A DNA stretch of 64,000 bases from Anaerolineae bacterium (GTDB taxonomy: Bacteria > Chloroflexota > Anaerolineae > Aggregatilineales > Phototrophicaceae): the NCBI GenBank assembly GCA_019912965.1, contig JAIOHM010000211.1, positions 1-64,000 of the forward strand. The letters are read 5' to 3'. A program made the translations under genes and the position numbers. Positions 42,889 through 51,938 of the stretch are shown here, piece by piece. Positions within the stretch are counted from its first letter, which is position 1. Every line of letters begins with the position of its first letter. The notes under the pieces are model-generated. The model did no database searches. It was not told where the DNA came from and was given only the letters and a program-made list of their open reading frames with translations.

Positions 42889-42982
42889 GATTGATGATGT
42901 CTACTTTATGTGGGTAGGCAGCCCAGGCTGCGAAAAAATTACAATAATTAAGTGTAAGTGATTTTTCGTTATTTTCAATGAA

Positions 42983-42996
42983 TGAAACATGTTTCA
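42983..42996. promoter_or_regulatory. Perfect 14-bp palindrome, possible operator
   Basis: TGAAACATGTTTCA lies in the AT-rich gap upstream of the STAS-like gene at 42457-42888. The palindrome without loop is suited to a dimeric regulator. Confidence 0.4.
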
Positions 42997-43118
42997 GATT
43001 AATTTTTATAGAAAATTCACAGGTGTTGGGTTGATACATTCAGGCAGGTGCGTTAGGCATTGTACTGCCGTTAGCATAACAAACTGCGATGTCGCAAATG
43101 GAGAAGAAATAATTTCAT

Positions 43119-43144
43119 GGGAAAAGCAAAAGACTGCTTTCCCC
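43119..43144 (-). terminator. Hairpin downstream of the 43183-43632 gene
   Basis: GGGAAAAGCA and TGCTTTCCCC form a ten-base stem with one mismatch and a six-base loop. On the minus strand it follows the stop codon by about 40 bases and is followed by AT-rich sequence without a clean T-tract. Confidence 0.4.
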
Positions 43145-43182
43145 ACCATCAGTCTATCGTGTCTTTTTCCGGGAGGAAATAA

Positions 43183-43632
43183 TTAGCGGGTTTCTTCACC
43201 CTGCTTCACCCGTGCCAGAAATAACTTGATGAATTGCAAAGCACCTTCGACTGAATGCACAATCCGTTTGCGATCTTCCTGCGCTGTCAGCTTCATGAAC
43301 AGCTTGACGAACTGCTCCTGCTTCATGGTATCTACAACCAATGCTACCGGATGATTTTGTAAATTAGCCTGATCCTGCACCTGAGCGCTCTGCCGCTGGA
43401 CGCTGGTCAGGTTATGAGCATCGAAATCGGTCACATCGCGGAAATCATAAACCGAACCACGCGCAAGGCTGATGTCTCCACCCGCCTGAGCAATGAGTTC
43501 ACCCATCCAGCCGTACACTGCCCGCGTCACATCCGGCGTCAGCACACCATGATAGCTGACGTAAAGGATGCCGTCCTCCGGGTCAAAACGACCTTTAACC
43601 TGCGGCGTATCCAGAGTCTTGTATTCCACCAT
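43183..43632 (-). CDS. STAS-like signalling protein
   Basis: 149 residues from ATG 43632 with GGAG seven bases upstream. GRFDPEDGILYVSYHGVLTPDVTRAVYGWMGELI, then GSVYDFRDVTDFDAHNLTSVQRQS and VALVVDTMKQEQFVKLFMKLT suggest an alpha/beta STAS/SpoIIAA-like fold, with the central YDFRDVTDFD at the place of the regulated loop. It is more distant from the other two STAS-like proteins in the window. The function is unknown. Confidence 0.6.
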   Translation of the reverse strand: MVEYKTLDTPQVKGRFDPEDGILYVSYHGVLTPDVTRAVYGWMGELIAQAGGDISLARGSVYDFRDVTDFDAHNLTSVQRQSAQVQDQANLQNHPVALVVDTMKQEQFVKLFMKLTAQEDRKRIVHSVEGALQFIKLFLARVKQGEETR

Positions 43633-43638
43633 GACCAA

Positions 43639-44103
43639 ACTCCATTACCTGTCCAGTGAATGTGTATGTGCATTGTAGCACTGTCTGCAATTTTGCATTC
43701 ATAAATCGTTATGAAATCCTCCCCAATGATGAACCGATAAACACGGGCGGAGATCGTCAAGGGTGGGCAGTTGCTTTACATTTAAACACAATCGTGCTAT
43801 AGTCTAATGAAGATGTGTATCTAAATACCATCAGTTGTTCATCGTGAACACACGACCAGCCCCCTCGGCTGTTCTCCAAACTCAGGTTTGATGATGCCTG
43901 TTAAATCTGCGCTCTCGTCTTAGCCGGATTTAGGCTTCTCCTGCTCACCAAACAAAACCGCTCAAGACATCACCCATATTGCATTGGATCGATCTGGCCG
44001 CAGTGTCGGCTATTCGGTATTGCGTAGCCCATTGCAGGCTGCAACAGCAGCATTGTGGGAAACCTTTTCGAGCACCAGATCAATCCGAAATGGAGTAAAG
44101 CAG
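43639..44103. other. Intergenic interval of about 460 bases
   Basis: The divergent gap between the STAS-like gene and the membrane protein at 44104. The plus frame is open from 43984, but that part has no family or ribosome-site support. I see no convincing RNA gene or repeat. Confidence 0.4.
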
Positions 44104-44712
44104 ATGAAACCCAATTGGCGAGTCGTGATTGCATTAGTCCTCATTGTTGGGGTGATCGGGTGGGCAGTTAGCTCAGTGCTGCCGCGTTCCTTTAGCGGGT
44201 CGAATCTCACATTCGGTGTGGGAGGCGGCACTGTGACCGTTACTAATCCATCGGATGTGCCGGTAGCGGTACAGTTGGTCGGTAATGGGACGCGCACCTT
44301 CACTGTTTCGAGCAGCATCGATGGTGTAGCGGGTTCATCCGTCAAGCAGGGTACCGGGAATACCTCCACACACCTGTTTGAATATGCATTACCACCCGGC
44401 ATGAGCGATATTTTGGTGCTGCGTGGAAGCGGTGTAAACTTCGTCTCCAGTAGCGATACCAACCTTGTAGCAACCATAAACCCCCTCAGCCAAAATGAAA
44501 CCCGTACCACGCTGATCATCACCGCAGTTATTGTGCTGGGCGGATTGTTTTACATCTCGCATACCACCGGACATCGCTTGATCAAAACCCTTCTCCGCCG
44601 CGAAGGCTCTTCACCCACAATCGCCGTAACGCTCGACACACCACCAGATAATGATGATCCAAATCGTGGACGAGATGGCCGGATGTATTCAAATTATGGA
44701 AGTAAGGAATAA
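44104..44712 (+). CDS. Membrane protein with two transmembrane helices
   Basis: 202 residues from ATG 44104 (GGAG eight bases upstream). One helix is at the N-terminus (VVIALVLIVGVIGWAVSSVL) and a second near 150 (TLIITAVIVLGGLFYISHTTGH), with a beta-rich loop of about 110 residues between them (GTVTVTNPSDVPVAVQLVGN). The C-terminal tail is polar and acidic. There is no known family. It is the first of four small plus-strand genes. Confidence 0.65.
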   Translation: MKPNWRVVIALVLIVGVIGWAVSSVLPRSFSGSNLTFGVGGGTVTVTNPSDVPVAVQLVGNGTRTFTVSSSIDGVAGSSVKQGTGNTSTHLFEYALPPGMSDILVLRGSGVNFVSSSDTNLVATINPLSQNETRTTLIITAVIVLGGLFYISHTTGHRLIKTLLRREGSSPTIAVTLDTPPDNDDPNRGRDGRMYSNYGSKE

Positions 44713-44825
44713 ACATGCAGCGGGAGAACGGGAATCCTTAAATCCTCACCAGTATGTTCACCCTGCATCAGGCTGATACCGGAACTCCTTACAGCTAATC
44801 GTTATTTGAGAACAGGAGAATCATA

Positions 44826-45122
44826 TTGCCAACCAGAATACTCACCTTCAATCCACTGGCTGAAGATGAACTGAAAAAAACCGAGCAAGAGCTGGATCAT
44901 TTACTCGGCAGTGGATGGGAAATTGTCAGCAGCATCGGCGGTAATCGATCCGGCAGACAAGGTGGACGCGGCCCACTGAGAACCGAACGTGAAGTTGCCG
45001 CCGCCGCCCCGGTGTCGAGAGATTACATCGTGCTAATCCTTCACCAATATCTGGAAAGATCGGCTAGTTCAAAGTTTAACGAAAACGAGCATACGAATAA
45101 TCGATTAAAGGAGACTGCCTGA
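44826..45122 (+). CDS. Small protein with a DUF4177-like GWE motif
   Basis: 98 residues, TTG start with AGGAG seven bases upstream. LAEDELKKTEQELDHLLGSGWEIVSSIGG and later DYIVLILHQYLE resemble DUF4177-type small proteins (a two-strand core with GWExV). A glycine/arginine-rich loop lies between. The stop overlaps the start of the next gene (TGATG), so the two are coupled. Confidence 0.55.
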   Translation: MPTRILTFNPLAEDELKKTEQELDHLLGSGWEIVSSIGGNRSGRQGGRGPLRTEREVAAAAPVSRDYIVLILHQYLERSASSKFNENEHTNNRLKETA

Positions 45123-45433
45123 TGTCCCTTGATATTCAACCCTTCAGCGAAGAAGACAACAATTTGCCGCTTACAGGCGATTCACGAACGACCAGCTTCA
45201 TGGATGAATTGCGCGCACGTGTTGCAGATAGTGATGAGAAACAGCGCCAGAAGTGGGCCAAAGCCGTAAAACCAGCCGCTAAACGCAAGCCGATCACACC
45301 CGCGCGTCCCGAATGGTTGAGTGCGCCAAAACAGCGACAGGCCGCAGCGAAGCCTACAACCAAGCCCAGCTCCCACCCATTCGGAAATCTGAAGAAAAAA
45401 CGCGCTGAAACAAATTCAACGAATGAGAGTTGA
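45122..45433 (+). CDS. Basic disordered small protein
   Basis: 103 residues. An acidic start (PFSEEDNNLPLTGD) is followed by a helix (TSFMDELRARVADSDEKQRQKWAKAV) and a lysine/proline/alanine-rich C-terminus that is probably disordered and might bind nucleic acid. There is no known family. It is translationally coupled to the preceding gene. Confidence 0.5.
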   Translation: MSLDIQPFSEEDNNLPLTGDSRTTSFMDELRARVADSDEKQRQKWAKAVKPAAKRKPITPARPEWLSAPKQRQAAAKPTTKPSSHPFGNLKKKRAETNSTNES

Positions 45434-45638
45434 TTGATCACGCCATCGCGACTGCCACTAGGAATGTATCATCCGGCATAGACATAGAAGCTATCCGCAA
45501 AGCATTTGATTCCTGCCTTTTGACTGACGCCGGAATGGCGCAAACTGCCTGACTCATTCGGTAATTGGGAATAGCAACCGACCATGTCCTTCAATCGTAC
45601 AAATGAATGTACGAAATGAAACATAGCGGAGGCATCTC

Positions 45639-45926
45639 ATGGTTGAACGACGGCAGTGGCAGTACATGACCGTGTTTGCTAAAGCTGAAGCACAGTTAGA
45701 AAAAGATTTTCTGGAAGAACATTGGGACTGGAAAGGCGGCATCCCGCGTAATACACCAGAGTCGATGATTCCGCGTTTGGATGCATTTGGACGCGACGGT
45801 TGGGAACTGGTGCATATGCAGCCTGTGTTCATTGGCAATAATGCGGATGTGCTGACGGTGGATAGCGGACGCGGTTTAGCCGGATGGACAAGTACCTATT
45901 TTTGCGTCTTCAAGCGTCCTGAGTAA
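45639..45926 (+). CDS. DUF4177-like small protein
   Basis: 95 residues. GGAGG lies upstream of ATG 45639. RQWQYMTVFAKAEAQLEKDF, FGRDGWELVHMQPVF and the final WTSTYFCVFKRPE fit the DUF4177 pattern more clearly than the protein at 44826. The function is unknown. It overlaps the TPR gene on the other strand by 17 bases at the stop codons. Confidence 0.65.
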   Translation: MVERRQWQYMTVFAKAEAQLEKDFLEEHWDWKGGIPRNTPESMIPRLDAFGRDGWELVHMQPVFIGNNADVLTVDSGRGLAGWTSTYFCVFKRPE

Positions 45927-46494
45927 CCGAATCGCGCTTTAGCACCAGCACCGCTTTCAGGTTCGCGCCGAAAGCATCATGGGTGGTATCCATTTTTTGT
46001 TCAAGATGTTCAAGGGCAGCGCTGTAATGTTCTGCCGCCGCCTGTAGATCATCTGCGCTCCGTGCCAGATCGCCCGCGATCTGCTGCCAGCGCCACATCT
46101 TGGGGAGCGTACTCACCAATGCGCGGGCGGCATCGCGCTTTCCACTCATTTCCAGCGTCGTCAAATAGCGTTCAAGAATACGCTCATCATCCGGTTTCAG
46201 AACACGCGCCTGCTCCATCGACGTGTGTGCGCCTGCCCAATCCCCCAACCGCTGCAACACGATTGACCGCTGCACATGGTCATCGGCATCCAACGCCGTC
46301 AGCGCATCCAGATCAGCCAGTGACGCCTGATGCTCCGCTTTATCATCCAAACGCAAGCGAACAGCCGCCCGAAGCCGCCGTGCAGCTTCGTCGCTGGGGT
46401 TCGCCTCCAGATGTGTACTAAGGGCATCCAATGCATCACCCAATTCCCCAGCAGTGATGAACGCCTCCGCCATCTGCATCGCGCTGTAAGCCAT
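45910..46494 (-). CDS. TPR-repeat protein
   Basis: 194 residues from ATG 46494 (GGGAGGG upstream). Helix pairs AEAFITAGELGDALDALSTHLEANPSDEAARRL, LDALTALDADDHVQRSIVLQRLGDWAGAHTSMEQ and AGDLARSADDLQAAAEHYSAALEHLE are tetratricopeptide repeats. It is soluble, and the partner is unknown. Confidence 0.75.
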   Translation of the reverse strand: MAYSAMQMAEAFITAGELGDALDALSTHLEANPSDEAARRLRAAVRLRLDDKAEHQASLADLDALTALDADDHVQRSIVLQRLGDWAGAHTSMEQARVLKPDDERILERYLTTLEMSGKRDAARALVSTLPKMWRWQQIAGDLARSADDLQAAAEHYSAALEHLEQKMDTTHDAFGANLKAVLVLKRDSVTQDA

Positions 46495-46513
46495 CTTCAC
46501 CCTCCCCAAAACA

Positions 46514-46541
46514 ATAGAGACGAACACGTGTCCGTCTCTAT
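46514..46541 (-). terminator. Terminator after the 46569-47201 gene
   Basis: A nine-base stem ATAGAGACG/CGTCTCTAT with a ten-base loop is followed on the minus strand by TGTTTT. It lies 28 bases after the stop codon of the upstream gene. Confidence 0.6.
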
Positions 46542-46568
46542 CATCATACTCATTTACTGCTTATTTCC

Positions 46569-47201
46569 CTACTCATCTCCCGGCAAACCGAACATGTACG
46601 CCCGCCGCCGCGCATCCATTGCCGCCCCAATCGGGGTTTCCGCGCGGGGTCGCCATGTGGTATGAATGTCCTTAACGAAACTCGCCAACAATTCATACGC
46701 CAGCGCCTTAAAATTGGTCTGTTCCAGTGTCGAACCCTGACGCGGCCACCCATAACCCCATGCGAACCACGATCCATTGGGCAGAATCAGAAAATCATAG
46801 AAGGATAGCGCATCGGGTTCGCTGCCGATAAAGACCGCAATTCGCCCGCACAATTCCTTGAAGGCTGCACCCGGGATTTGTGCCTCGTCGCGCAGATTCG
46901 GCCACGCGGTTCCCGTTAGCGGCACAAACAGCACACTCCAATCCTCTATCGGGATTTGCAGCGCCCGTCGTCCGCCGCCCGCCGGATGTTCAATCAACCG
47001 CGGTTCACCCAATTCAGTCAGCCCGCGTTCCCGGCATTCGTAAATGACGGTCTGAAGTGCATTAAACAGGGTTTCGGCAAAAACAGTAGTCTGCTGCTGG
47101 AGAAATTCCCGCTGCTCCCGGCGGGAAAGCAGGATGCCTTCCAGCGTTTTGTAGGCGGTTTCTTGCTGGCGAATTTCAGCCGGTGTTTCGTAATTTAGCA
47201 T
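46569..47201 (-). CDS. Conserved-looking protein of unknown function
   Basis: 210 residues, soluble. Aromatic and acidic clusters (PIEDWSVLFVPLTGTAWPNLRDEAQIPG, GRIAVFIGSEPDALSFYDFLILPNGSWFAWGYGWPRQG) suggest a compact alpha/beta domain. I do not recognise a family. It has its own terminator at 46514-46541. Confidence 0.55.
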   Translation of the reverse strand: MLNYETPAEIRQQETAYKTLEGILLSRREQREFLQQQTTVFAETLFNALQTVIYECRERGLTELGEPRLIEHPAGGGRRALQIPIEDWSVLFVPLTGTAWPNLRDEAQIPGAAFKELCGRIAVFIGSEPDALSFYDFLILPNGSWFAWGYGWPRQGSTLEQTNFKALAYELLASFVKDIHTTWRPRAETPIGAAMDARRRAYMFGLPGDE

Positions 47202-47315
47202 CGCGGGTTTCTTTGAAGAATAATTACATGCTCTGAAAAAATCTTACGTCAGAGCGTCCCACCGCGCAAGTACCTAAGTACCAGAATTCATAGATTTTTC
47301 GTCACACACTACCAG

Positions 47316-49685
47316 CTATTCGGTAACAACTTCCTCCACCAACCTTAGCCACACACTGAAGCAGGTTCCCTTGCCCATTTCGCTGGCGACGGTCAATTTG
47401 CCGCCATGCCGTTCAACAATTTCTTTAGAGATGCTCAGCCCCAAACCCATCCCGCCAGACCCGCTCCGCGCCCGGTAAAACGGCTCGAAGATATACGGCA
47501 AATGTTCCCCCGCAATTCCTGATCCGTTGTCCTCAACCTGAATAACCGCGTAATCCATCTCGTCATCCTGCCGAATCAGAACCCGCACAATAATTTGCCC
47601 GCCGGGTTCGGTGTAATTAATCGCATTGCCAACCAGATTATTGAGTACCTGATGCAGCCGTGCTGGGTCTACCAGAACGTATAAATCCCGCGTGGGCAGT
47701 TCAGTAATCAGGCTCAGGCTACGATTCTGCGCGGTCACTTCCATGAGCGTAACCACTTCCTGAACCAATACTTTCACGTCAAGCGTCACCCGTTCCAGAT
47801 CGAACACACCACGCTCAAACCGCGACAAATCCAGCAGGCTTTCCACCAACTCCTGAATACGGTCAACCGCCTGTTCAAACACCCGCAGATGGGTATCCAA
47901 ACGTTCAGGCTGCCGCTGTGCCAGATAAAGCCGCGCCTTCAAGCTGGTGATGGGGGTACGCAGTTCGTGCGAGGCACTGGCAACAAAGCGCGATTTCTGG
48001 GCTTGCAGCGCTTTTTCCTGGCTGATATCGCGTACAATCGTCACCGTGCCAACGAATTCGCCCGTTGGTTTGTTGATGCGGGTAACGGTCAAACTGGCAT
48101 CAAATTCTGTGTTGTCGGCCCGTCGCATCCGCATCTCGCCCTTCCACAGGCCGCTGTCCAGCGCGCTGTCGGTCATCTCGGCGATCAGATTGCCAAAATC
48201 ATCATTATTCAAGTGCTGGCTGTGGAATACCTCCAAACCATCTGAAGGATTAAAGTATCCGGTCATCTGCTGCATCGCCTGGTTAAAATACCACTTCGTG
48301 CCATACACCCCGTCTGTGGTAAAGGTGATGACACCCTCACCCATCGAATCCAGCACCGCCTGAAGTTGTGCCCGTTTGTTTTCCAGATCGGCGGTATGGG
48401 CCATCACCCGTTCGCCCAACTCCTCCGCATGGCGGCGCACAGCTTCGTACAATCGGGCATTCCGCATCGCAATCCCCGCCTGATTGGCAAAAGCTGCCAG
48501 CGCCTCGGCGTGCAGTTCAGTGAAGGCGTTCGTCGTGCCCGAATCCAGCAGCAGAAACCCCAACACCTCATTCCCGATTTGAATCGGTGCGCCAATAAAC
48601 GAACGCACCCAGGCAAACTCTGGCAGCACAAACCATCCCGGATATTGGACGACATCTGGAATAATCAACGGTTTGCGGGTGGTTATCATGTCGCGCAGGG
48701 TGGCGGTTTCCCGAACATTGAGCCGCATTGAAGCAACCAGATGGTCAACCTTCCGCTGCACATAGCCGCTGCGCCGGACGCTTTGGGCAATATCATTTTC
48801 GATCAAAAAAATATTACTCAAATCATGGGGAACAACCCGCTGTAAACCGAGCAAAATCCGGTCAAGCACCTGATCGGTATCCAGTGTGCTGTTCAGCGCG
48901 GCAGCAATATCCCGCAGTGCCTCAGCTAATATCCGCTGTTGATGTTCGGCAGTGGCCATCCGTTTGTTTTCGGTGATGTCCTGAATGATGCCATCAAAAA
49001 ACAGGGTATTCCCCTGAGCATCCTTAATGACCCGCGCATGGATGCTCACATCAATCAGGCGGCCATCCTTACACTTGAAAACCGTCTCAACACCCTTAAT
49101 GACACCGTGAAATTCGTGTTCCTGACGCATACGTTCGCGCACTGAAGGGTCAGCATAAACATCATCCGGCAGTTGCAGTGCCAGCACTTCTTCCAGTGTG
49201 TCATAACCCAGCAGGCTAATCATGGCCTGATTAACCATGATAAACCGCCCCTCTGGTGTACTGCGAAAAATGCCCCCAACCGCGTTTTCCACCACTGACC
49301 GATACCAGGCTTCCTGTTGTCGCAGCGCCATCACATCTGCCATTTCCAGCAGATGACGCAGACGGTAACGCAGAATGGTGGGACGTAAAGGCCACGAAAT
49401 CACATCGCTGGCTCCGGCGGTAAAAGCCGTATCAATAAAACCATCATCGGCAATCATCAGAATAGGCATGTGGGTGACTGCCCGCAGGTGGGCACAGGTG
49501 GTCAACGCATCTGGCCCTTGCAGCCCGGAATCAATCAGTACCAGATCAGGTTTAGCGGTATATACAGCCGTAATACACGCGCCGCCGCTGTCTGCTTCGA
49601 GGACTTCGTACCGATCCTGCTCCAGTGCCTGCCGGAGCATTAATCGGGTATCGGGTTCATCATGTGCGACGACGATTAACGGCAT
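47316..49685 (-). CDS. Hybrid sensor histidine kinase (REC-PAS-GAF-PAS-HisKA-HATPase)
   Basis: 789 residues. Receiver-like domain at 1-118; PAS at about 125-245 (WYRSVVENAVGGIFRSTPEGRF); GAF at about 260-425; a PAS domain at about 450-570 (LQAVLDSMGEGVITFTTDGV); HisKA with the phospho-histidine in SASHELRTPITSLKARL; HATPase with NNLVGNAINYTEPGG, DNGSGI and GGMGLGLSISKEI. The receiver looks impaired: the usual Lys-Pro pair is SWPL and the Thr/Ser position is in LMIADD, although DSG keeps the Asp. It may act as a sensory rather than phosphorylated domain. The protein is soluble and lies alone in its transcription unit. Confidence 0.93.
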   Translation of the reverse strand: MPLIVVAHDEPDTRLMLRQALEQDRYEVLEADSGGACITAVYTAKPDLVLIDSGLQGPDALTTCAHLRAVTHMPILMIADDGFIDTAFTAGASDVISWPLRPTILRYRLRHLLEMADVMALRQQEAWYRSVVENAVGGIFRSTPEGRFIMVNQAMISLLGYDTLEEVLALQLPDDVYADPSVRERMRQEHEFHGVIKGVETVFKCKDGRLIDVSIHARVIKDAQGNTLFFDGIIQDITENKRMATAEHQQRILAEALRDIAAALNSTLDTDQVLDRILLGLQRVVPHDLSNIFLIENDIAQSVRRSGYVQRKVDHLVASMRLNVRETATLRDMITTRKPLIIPDVVQYPGWFVLPEFAWVRSFIGAPIQIGNEVLGFLLLDSGTTNAFTELHAEALAAFANQAGIAMRNARLYEAVRRHAEELGERVMAHTADLENKRAQLQAVLDSMGEGVITFTTDGVYGTKWYFNQAMQQMTGYFNPSDGLEVFHSQHLNNDDFGNLIAEMTDSALDSGLWKGEMRMRRADNTEFDASLTVTRINKPTGEFVGTVTIVRDISQEKALQAQKSRFVASASHELRTPITSLKARLYLAQRQPERLDTHLRVFEQAVDRIQELVESLLDLSRFERGVFDLERVTLDVKVLVQEVVTLMEVTAQNRSLSLITELPTRDLYVLVDPARLHQVLNNLVGNAINYTEPGGQIIVRVLIRQDDEMDYAVIQVEDNGSGIAGEHLPYIFEPFYRARSGSGGMGLGLSISKEIVERHGGKLTVASEMGKGTCFSVWLRLVEEVVTE

Positions 49686-49790
49686 TACCTTAACCTTGTC
49701 TGCTGGTCAGTCTCAAATCATTATAAGCCTGCCTCTTAAATCAAGTTGCCCGAAATCCCCTAAAACTGTCATAAAGTTGTTAGCTAAAGC

Positions 49791-49815
49791 AAAAAGAGCG
49801 CCTGAGCGCTCTTTA
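49791..49815 (-). terminator. Terminator after the aminotransferase gene
   Basis: AAAGAGCGC (49793-49801) pairs with GCGCTCTTT (49806-49814) across CTGA. On the minus strand it is followed by TTTTTGC. Confidence 0.85.
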
Positions 49816-49842
49816 CCTTCAAATTTCAACTTTAACCGTAAA

Positions 49843-51012
49843 CTAACCGTGCCGCCGCATGAAACGCGCCATCCGTTCCAACGATTTCTCAATATTCTCG
49901 CGGCTGGTGGCGTAACTGGCGCGGATGAATCCATCGCCGCAGCGGCCAAATGCGCTTCCCGGCACAACCGCCACACGCTCCTCGTGTAGCAACCGTTCGC
50001 AGAATTGCTCATCCGTCATGCCTGAAGCCGAGATGCTGGGGAAAGCATAAAACGCCCCGCGCGGCTCAAAACACGTCAAACCGAGGCTGTTGAACCCATC
50101 CACAATCAACCGCCGCCGCCCATCATATTCGGCGTGCATCGTCTGAACATCCGGTTCGCCATGTGTCAATGCTTCCAGCGCGGCCACCTGCCCGACTGTC
50201 GGAGCAGACATAATCAAATACTGGTGCAGCTTGCGGATGCCATCCATAATTTCTGGCGGTGCACACACATAACCAATACGCCAGCCCGTCATGGCAAATG
50301 ACTTGCTCATCCCGCTCATCAAAATCGTGCGGTCGTACATCTCCGGCAGTGATGCAAAGTTGGTATGCTCTACCCCATACACCAGCCGTTCATAAATCTC
50401 GTCGGAAAGCACAACCAGATCATATCGCTCCGCCACCGCCGCGATTTCCAGCATCCGTTCCCGCGTTAAAATCGCGCCCGTCGGGTTGTTTGGGTAGTTA
50501 ATCAAAATGGCCTTGGTGCGTGGGGTGATGGCCGCTTCCAACATCGCACCCGTCACCTGAAAATTATCTTCTACAAAAGTATCCACTGGAACGGCCACAC
50601 CACCTGCCATCTCCACCGCAGCGGCGTTCGCCACAAAGCACGGCTCTGGAACCAGCACCTCGTCACCAGGGTCAAGAATTGCCTTCAGCGCCAGCCACAT
50701 CGCTTCACTGACGCCCACCGTCACCAAAATCTGATCGTCCGGGTTGTAATCCACGCCGTACAACCGCTCGATATAAGCCGCAATTGCCCGCCGCAGTTCA
50801 ATCGTGCCCGAATTCGAGGTATAGGCTGTCTGCCCACGCTCCAAAGACTCGATGCCCTTATCGACAATGTGGCGCGGTGTGACGAAATCCGGTTCGCCAA
50901 TGCCCAGCGTCACAACATCCTGCATCGTGGCTGCAATGTCGAAGTAGCGTCGGATGCCAGAGGGTCGTAAATTCTGAACACTTTGGGAAACAAAATTGCG
51001 GGTTCGGATCAT
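49843..51012 (-). CDS. Class I/II PLP-dependent aminotransferase
   Basis: 389 residues. Fold type I features are visible: LGIGEPDFVTPRHI, AYTSNSGTIELRRAIA, NYPNNPTGAIL, VLSDEIYERLVY, SGMSKSFAMTGWRIGY (PLP-binding lysine in SMSKSF-like SGMSKSF) and ASYATSRENIEKSLERM. It resembles the AspC/aromatic aminotransferase group used in amino-acid biosynthesis. The exact substrate cannot be given. It is followed by a strong terminator. Confidence 0.94.
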   Translation of the reverse strand: MIRTRNFVSQSVQNLRPSGIRRYFDIAATMQDVVTLGIGEPDFVTPRHIVDKGIESLERGQTAYTSNSGTIELRRAIAAYIERLYGVDYNPDDQILVTVGVSEAMWLALKAILDPGDEVLVPEPCFVANAAAVEMAGGVAVPVDTFVEDNFQVTGAMLEAAITPRTKAILINYPNNPTGAILTRERMLEIAAVAERYDLVVLSDEIYERLVYGVEHTNFASLPEMYDRTILMSGMSKSFAMTGWRIGYVCAPPEIMDGIRKLHQYLIMSAPTVGQVAALEALTHGEPDVQTMHAEYDGRRRLIVDGFNSLGLTCFEPRGAFYAFPSISASGMTDEQFCERLLHEERVAVVPGSAFGRCGDGFIRASYATSRENIEKSLERMARFMRRHG

Positions 51013-51138
51013 GATGATACTCGCTTAATGAAAACAATAGACGCGATTATAATGCCGCGCCGCTGCTTCATCATAGAGCATCACTCATCAATTTGCCGAA
51101 AAAATTTGGACAGTGTGTACAAACGGGACAAATGCCTG

Positions 51139-51489
51139 TTATGGAGTGTCTTTCAGTTCTTCAATGATTTGCCGAATCTGGTCAGCAGAAACATCCTTCA
51201 TCTCTGATTTTGAGTACATGGTAATGAGCATTGTGAGAGCATCAGTCTTCACATAATAAATCACCCGATACCCACCGCTTTTGCCCTTTTCAACATCGCT
51301 GTTTTGAACACGAACTTTGTAAACCGCATACCCAACACCCTGCATTTGGTCGCCCGGTGTTTCGCCTTGTTCAAGCTGTTGAATTAGGGGCTGCACATCA
51401 GTTTGAATATGACGATACTTTTTATAAAGTCGTTTGATGTCACGCCTGAAACGGGCAGAGTATTCAACCTGCACAACCGGATTATTCAT
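51139..51489 (-). CDS. RelE/ParE-family toxin
   Basis: 116 residues. VEYSARFRRDIKRLYKKYRHIQTDV, GDQMQGVGYAVYKVRVQNSD and GKSGGYRVIYYVKTD follow the RelE/ParE toxin fold. The ATG lies inside the antitoxin stop region (eight-base overlap), the usual layout of a type II pair. RelE relatives cleave mRNA on the ribosome, and ParE relatives hit gyrase; the sequence does not decide between them. Confidence 0.9.
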   Translation of the reverse strand: MNNPVVQVEYSARFRRDIKRLYKKYRHIQTDVQPLIQQLEQGETPGDQMQGVGYAVYKVRVQNSDVEKGKSGGYRVIYYVKTDALTMLITMYSKSEMKDVSADQIRQIIEELKDTP

Positions 51490-51745
51490 CTTCCAGATCA
51501 TCCCACAGGGTTGAAACAGGGAAAGTGTTGCCCTGCATCACATCTCGCCAGCCTTCCCGAAAACCCTCAATCGGGTCTTCGTCATCCTCAAGATTGAGCG
51601 ATTCCCCATGGGCCTTTGCATTGGCTTCAATCAATGCACGCAGATAATCATCTAGTGCATCATAGCCCTGTCGTTGTGCCAGCGTTTCAAGCTGTTGGCG
51701 TTTTTCAGATGAGATGTGAATGCCGACATATTCCCGATCAGTCAT
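51482..51745 (-). CDS. Antitoxin of the RelE/ParE pair
   Basis: 87 residues. The N-terminus REYVGIHISSEKRQQLETLAQRQGYDALDDYLRALIEA is a ribbon-helix-helix-like or similar dimeric DNA-binding start. The acidic C-terminus (NLEDDEDPIEGF...LWDDLEDE) would wrap the toxin. It is autoregulated, judging by the operator-like palindrome at 51791-51803. Confidence 0.88.
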   Translation of the reverse strand: MTDREYVGIHISSEKRQQLETLAQRQGYDALDDYLRALIEANAKAHGESLNLEDDEDPIEGFREGWRDVMQGNTFPVSTLWDDLEDE

Positions 51746-51777
51746 TTCGCAAATCCTGATTGTTGATTCATCTTTTG

Positions 51778-51803
51778 ATTATAGCACCCGATTTCCGGGA
51801 AAT
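51778..51803 (-). promoter_or_regulatory. Toxin-antitoxin promoter and operator
   Basis: On the minus strand an extended -10 TGCTATAAT (TATAAT at 51778-51783) is preceded by the palindrome ATTTCC-G-GGAAAT (51791-51803), which overlaps the -35 position. Antitoxin binding there would block transcription. Confidence 0.55.
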
Positions 51804-51938
51804 ACTCAGCGCGACGAATCCCGTTCAATCTAATCTTTCAGCAACAGAATTGGTCGCAATCGGTTATAGGCCGTCGGTCATGAGCATCATACGATAAATC
51901 AGTTTTCCCTCGCATCCTGATCCATAATGAAAGGGAAT

